Virus record (IMG/VR): IMGVR_UViG_3300048912_000059
Coordinates: 1 to 31,363 of that record
Source of the DNA: a virus
Length of the DNA stretch: 31,363 nucleotides
Direction: 5' to 3' (one strand)
The position numbers were made by a program, and so were the translations under genes. The notes beneath the pieces are model-generated. The model searched no databases, was not told the origin of the DNA, and worked only from the letters and a program-made list of their open reading frames with translations. Positions 28,865 to 31,363 of the stretch are shown here, one piece after another. How positions within the stretch are numbered: the first letter of the stretch is position 1; every line of letters starts with the position of its first letter.

Positions 28865-28978
28865 CTAAAACCCAAACAAATAAGTGTCAATGCAACTTAG
28901 CCACACATAAGCAAATGTATAATATTGAACTGTCATCTCAATATAGGTTGCAAGAGTGAATCGATCTTTAAGCATCAT
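28865..28978 (-). CDS. Very small hydrophobic protein, 37 aa
   Basis: Between two accepted genes lies an ATG at 28978 (in TAATG, overlapping the preceding stop), with GGAG eight bases upstream. It gives 37 residues with a hydrophobic stretch VQYYTFAYVWLSCIDTYLF that could be one membrane helix. A second ATG follows directly (28975). The coupling suggests it is translated, but its small size makes this tentative. Confidence 0.5.
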   Translation of the reverse strand: MMLKDRFTLATYIEMTVQYYTFAYVWLSCIDTYLFGF

Positions 28979-29217
28979 TATTTAAACTCCGTTGTAAAAG
29001 TTTCATCATCAACAATACCGGTTGTCTGGAATAGCTGGGATGTAGACAAACTATGTTTAAATTTTTCTATGTCAAATCCCTCACCAACACCTACAAAATC
29101 ATTATTGACAATGTAAGGCTTTTGTTGTTCAAGAAGCAGTTGAAGGACTTTATCAACTTTACTCTCAAGAACACCAATTTGAATACTCAGCTCTGTGTAA
29201 ACTTCATTCTTTTTCAT
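28978..29217 (-). CDS. Small hypothetical protein, 79 aa
   Basis: The product starts with a helix suited to coiled-coil pairing (SIQIGVLESKVDKVLQLLLE), followed by VNNDFVGVGEGFDIEKFKHS and a Thr-rich end. It overlaps the HNH gene upstream by 14 bases. No family recognised. It shares the one-helix-plus-tail plan of several small genes in this operon. Confidence 0.6.
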   Translation of the reverse strand: MKKNEVYTELSIQIGVLESKVDKVLQLLLEQQKPYIVNNDFVGVGEGFDIEKFKHSLSTSQLFQTTGIVDDETFTTEFK

Positions 29218-29743
29218 GTCTCATACTCTCCTCGATTTGCTTTCTACGTTTCGCAGCATTGCTTGCAGGGATTATATCATGATCTTTTAGCCATTGCACG
29301 TCTTTTTTAGCTTTACAGATAGCGATCACATCCTTGGTTATCCTTGCTGACTCAAAATCCACACCACTCCTTTCCTGTAGATTCTTAATCTTGTGGCAAG
29401 GAATACATACAAATTGTAGATCACTTTCTTGAACAAGTACAATTGATTCAATAAAAGATTGTAGGTCGGACAATTCCTTTAAAGAGTTGTTACCTATCTT
29501 GTGGTCTACGTTAAGCTGTTGAGAGGGGAAGTCTTTGTTGCACAAGGCACAGCTTCCGCCCCACACTTCTTTAACCTTTCCTTTAGGGTTTGGGTTCTTG
29601 ATACGCTTACGATACTTCTTGATAAATTCAAGCTTGATAGGGCTTCTATTCCATAAAGCTCTACGAATTCCCCCACGTATGAAACTTAGGAATGCAGCCT
29701 TTGTCTTCCAGATATGAGGATAATTAGTCCACGGATCACTCAT
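29204..29743 (-). CDS. HNH endonuclease, free-standing
   Basis: From the ATG at 29743 the protein is 179 residues. It opens with a basic N-terminal part (FIRGGIRRALWNRSPIKLEF, then IKKYRKRIKNPNPKGKVKE), followed by the HNH core: CALC (65-68), LNVDHKIGNN with D80-H81, and CIPCHKIKN with C113/C116 and H117. This is the usual zinc-supported HNH nuclease of phages. It overlaps by eight bases the end of the exonuclease gene and by 14 bases the next. A TTG four codons upstream is less likely. The neighbour is a 5'-3' exonuclease, so it sits in the replication block, a common site for homing endonucleases. Confidence 0.85.
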   Translation of the reverse strand: MSDPWTNYPHIWKTKAAFLSFIRGGIRRALWNRSPIKLEFIKKYRKRIKNPNPKGKVKEVWGGSCALCNKDFPSQQLNVDHKIGNNSLKELSDLQSFIESIVLVQESDLQFVCIPCHKIKNLQERSGVDFESARITKDVIAICKAKKDVQWLKDHDIIPASNAAKRRKQIEESMRHEKE

Positions 29744-30734
29744 ATGACACACCAAGCTTATCCATCACATCATAAGCATTCAAGTTCTCACCCTCAAACC
29801 TTAACATCCTAGCCATCACAAACATCTCATTCAAAACATAATCCCAAGTGAGGTTGATAGGGTCATTTCTCCAGCCTAAAACAGTCTTTTCTTCGGGATA
29901 AAGGTACTGGAAAATCCCTTTAAGCTTCTCCCATGCCTCATTGTCTGTCTTAGCTTCTACAAGGCTTTTGTAGGCTGATTTCCCCGCCCACTTAATGTCT
30001 GAGAAGCAATTAGCTGCGTAGTTGTCAGAGGTGTCATTGCTTGCCATCTGCCAGTATAGGTGCATCCTGCCAATACCCCGAACATCACCTTTATCGTCTA
30101 ACCACAAACTACCAAATTGATTACAGTCTTGAATACCTTCCTCTGGACGATTGACGTTAAAGAAGTTCACTGGAGCTGAATAATAATCCTTGTCCAACCC
30201 CTGAATCACAGCATTAGGATTGTTGTAAGCCTCAATCACACAACGGTCGTCTGCTTCGATGGTTGTTACAATCTCCGCTTTAAACTTTCGTTCAAGATAC
30301 TCTGTCACAGCATCCATATGCAAAGGGCGTAACATATCCTTTCTGTTATCTTTGTACTTTTTAAGGGTAGATAGTTCAACACGAAAGCTATCACCTTTAC
30401 CTAAGAATGCTTTGTATTTGTTTGTACCAAGTCGCTTTAGATCACCTTCAACTTGAGTCTTTGCAATCTGCAATACGTGATCAATTGGTTCTGCAATCTG
30501 TTGATCTACAATCTCAAATTCATCCACAGCAAATGGGCTATCACGTTTAGAGTTTAGTTGACCAAGCCAGCCACCAGATTTAGCTTTGTCACGCCCGTAA
30601 AATTCAGTTCGTGTGTTAAACTGTTTCTCACGTCCTGATGATTTGTGAGTGACGATGATAGAACGTTTTTCACCAACTGATGCAGAAGCATACTTTACGT
30701 AATCTAGGTCAATTATTGATGTTAGTTTTGTCAT
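29736..30734 (-). CDS. 5'-3' exonuclease (PIN/FEN-like, T7 gp6-like)
   Basis: With the ATG at 30734, five bases after GGGAG, the product is 332 residues. It has the layout of phage 5'-3' flap exonucleases: an N-terminal acidic pair D9/D11 (IIDLDYVKY), KKYKDNRKD (125-133), EADDR (160-164) and the further metal site LDKDYY (180-185). The C-terminal part has helical turns (WEKLKGIFQYLYPEE). Such enzymes remove RNA primers and degrade host DNA. A further ATG upstream is in frame but lacks a binding site. It overlaps the HNH gene by eight bases. Confidence 0.8.
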   Translation of the reverse strand: MTKLTSIIDLDYVKYASASVGEKRSIIVTHKSSGREKQFNTRTEFYGRDKAKSGGWLGQLNSKRDSPFAVDEFEIVDQQIAEPIDHVLQIAKTQVEGDLKRLGTNKYKAFLGKGDSFRVELSTLKKYKDNRKDMLRPLHMDAVTEYLERKFKAEIVTTIEADDRCVIEAYNNPNAVIQGLDKDYYSAPVNFFNVNRPEEGIQDCNQFGSLWLDDKGDVRGIGRMHLYWQMASNDTSDNYAANCFSDIKWAGKSAYKSLVEAKTDNEAWEKLKGIFQYLYPEEKTVLGWRNDPINLTWDYVLNEMFVMARMLRFEGENLNAYDVMDKLGVSYE

Positions 30735-30735
30735 T

Positions 30736-31029
30736 TCAACTCCCGTAAGTAGAGAGGAACAAAACACCCTTCTTACCTGTGATCTTTGTAAACTGTTGAT
30801 GTGCTTTTGTCACTTTTTCAGACCAACTAAACTCATCAATTTCTGTATAGCCAAAATCATCACAGTGACTTACAAGAACTCCAAATAATGAAGCCCCATA
30901 ACTTGCATCATAATAAGGACTGCAAACATACAGCCCCACATCATAAGGATCATCTAAACCTTCTAAGAACTCTTCAAGATCTTCGTGAGGAAGACCAACA
31001 ATAATTCGTGCTGAATATTCTACGCCCAA
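30736..31029 (-). CDS. Small hypothetical protein after terminator
   Basis: The likely start is a TTG at 31029, seven bases after AAGGAG, giving 97 residues. A longer frame to 31095 runs through the terminator and is unlikely. The N-terminus, VEYSARIIVGLPHEDLEEFL, then YVCSPYYDASYGASLFGVLV, shows an alpha/beta arrangement with conserved-looking aromatic residues. No family is recalled. It ends one base before the exonuclease start. Confidence 0.65.
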   Translation of the reverse strand: MGVEYSARIIVGLPHEDLEEFLEGLDDPYDVGLYVCSPYYDASYGASLFGVLVSHCDDFGYTEIDEFSWSEKVTKAHQQFTKITGKKGVLFLSTYGS

Positions 31030-31043
31030 TTTAGTTCTCCTTG

Positions 31044-31073
31044 GTAAATAAAAGGGAGCAAAAAAGCTCCCCT
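31044..31073 (-). terminator. Intrinsic terminator within the early operon
   Basis: On the minus strand GGGAGC (31071-31066) pairs with GCTCCC (31059-31054) around a TTTTTT loop and is followed by TTTTATTTA. It is placed 19 bases after the stop of the upstream gene. It should lower read-through from the promoter upstream of the window into the exonuclease and nucleotide block. A promoter downstream was not found. Confidence 0.7.
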
Positions 31074-31091
31074 CAGTAATACTGATATTTA

Positions 31092-31349
31092 TCAATCGTA
31101 TTTTGTAAGCTCTTTATACTTAGCAATCACAGCAGCATTATCGCCACTAAATTCCTCAAACTGCTGTTTTGCCTCAAGCTTTGCAGCAGCACTTACAAAC
31201 TTAATATCGTCTGCGCTGATACCGTTTGGATTTGTTTCTTTATGGAACTTTACATCTTTCTTAAGCTGTGAAATATCCTCAGCCAAAGTTAGTGCTTCTT
31301 TATTCAGATCAACCAAACGATCAAACAGTTCCTGTTCCGACATGCTCAT
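31092..31349 (-). CDS. Small helical phage protein, 85 aa
   Basis: The ATG at 31349 follows GGAGAAGTAT. The sequence is helical and charged: LFDRLVDLNKEALTLAEDIS, QLKKDVKFHKETNPNGISAD, VSAAAKLEAKQQFEEFSGDN. This pattern of LNKEAxxLxEDIxxLKK and KLEAKQxFEE is seen in short phage proteins next to single-strand binding or replication genes; it loosely resembles GapR-like helical proteins. No function is assigned. The gene lies at the right edge and is complete. Confidence 0.65.
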   Translation of the reverse strand: MSMSEQELFDRLVDLNKEALTLAEDISQLKKDVKFHKETNPNGISADDIKFVSAAAKLEAKQQFEEFSGDNAAVIAKYKELTKYD

Positions 31350-31363
31350 ATACTTCTCCTAAT

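Noticed and set aside
31030-31095. N-terminal extension of the 97-aa gene to 31095
   Set aside because: It would be read through the intrinsic terminator; AAGGAG is correctly placed for the TTG at 31029.
1-31363. CRISPR arrays, tRNA genes, integrase or attachment sites
   Set aside because: No direct repeats of array type, no cloverleaf with the expected TTCRA loop, and no recombinase gene could be seen. A tRNAscan-SE run would settle the tRNA question.

Overview
The window is a piece of a lytic, contractile-tailed (myovirus-type) bacteriophage genome. A complete run of sheath, tube, tape measure and baseplate genes identifies the virion type. The lysis cassette contains an inner-membrane and a lipoprotein spanin, so the host is Gram-negative. 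Base composition looks AT-rich (roughly 40 percent GC by eye). The gene content (DUF3383-type sheath, DUF3277-type tube proteins, Dit-like/plug/gp27-like/gp138-like baseplate, NrdA/NrdB/ThyX block) resembles medium-sized (~90-100 kb) Felix O1 / PAK_P1-like myoviruses of Gammaproteobacteria. That placement rests on remembered family resemblance, not on a search.

Layout. From 1 to about 18.8 kb the plus strand carries late genes in virion order: a neck/terminator-like protein cut by the left edge, tail sheath, three tandem tube-like paralogues, two tail assembly chaperone frames that look like a -1 frameshift pair, tape measure, Dit-like protein, baseplate plug, gp27-like hub, membrane-puncturing spike, gp25-like wedge, gpJ-like wedge, a DUF2612-like protein, a tail fibre and a large beta-helix tailspike. 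Endolysin, holin, overlapping spanins and two small membrane/coiled-coil proteins follow. A bidirectional terminator near 18.85 kb separates this from a long minus-strand operon (31.35 kb down to 18.9 kb). That operon holds a 5'-3' exonuclease, a metallophosphoesterase with an N-terminal helix-turn-helix, a HAD nucleotidase, a MazG-like pyrophosphohydrolase, ThyX, both ribonucleotide reductase subunits and many small phage proteins. Much of it would serve to build up the dNTP pool and control nucleotides during replication.

The most striking feature is a group I intron of about 734 nt inside the tape measure gene. It encodes an endonuclease VII-like homing endonuclease. Splice sites can be placed from the sequence: a P1 helix with the conserved U.G pair, P4 and P7 pairings, and a terminal G. 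Joining there restores one continuous 622-aa tape measure frame. Three further free-standing HNH endonucleases lie in the window. One is inserted backwards in the late operon with its own sigma70-type promoter and terminator; two overlap their neighbours in the minus-strand operon. Four homing-type endonucleases in 31 kb mark a genome heavily colonised by such elements.

Five small genes (37-56 aa) with good ribosome binding sites fill the gaps of the minus-strand operon. No tRNA gene, CRISPR array, insertion sequence, integrase or attachment site was seen.
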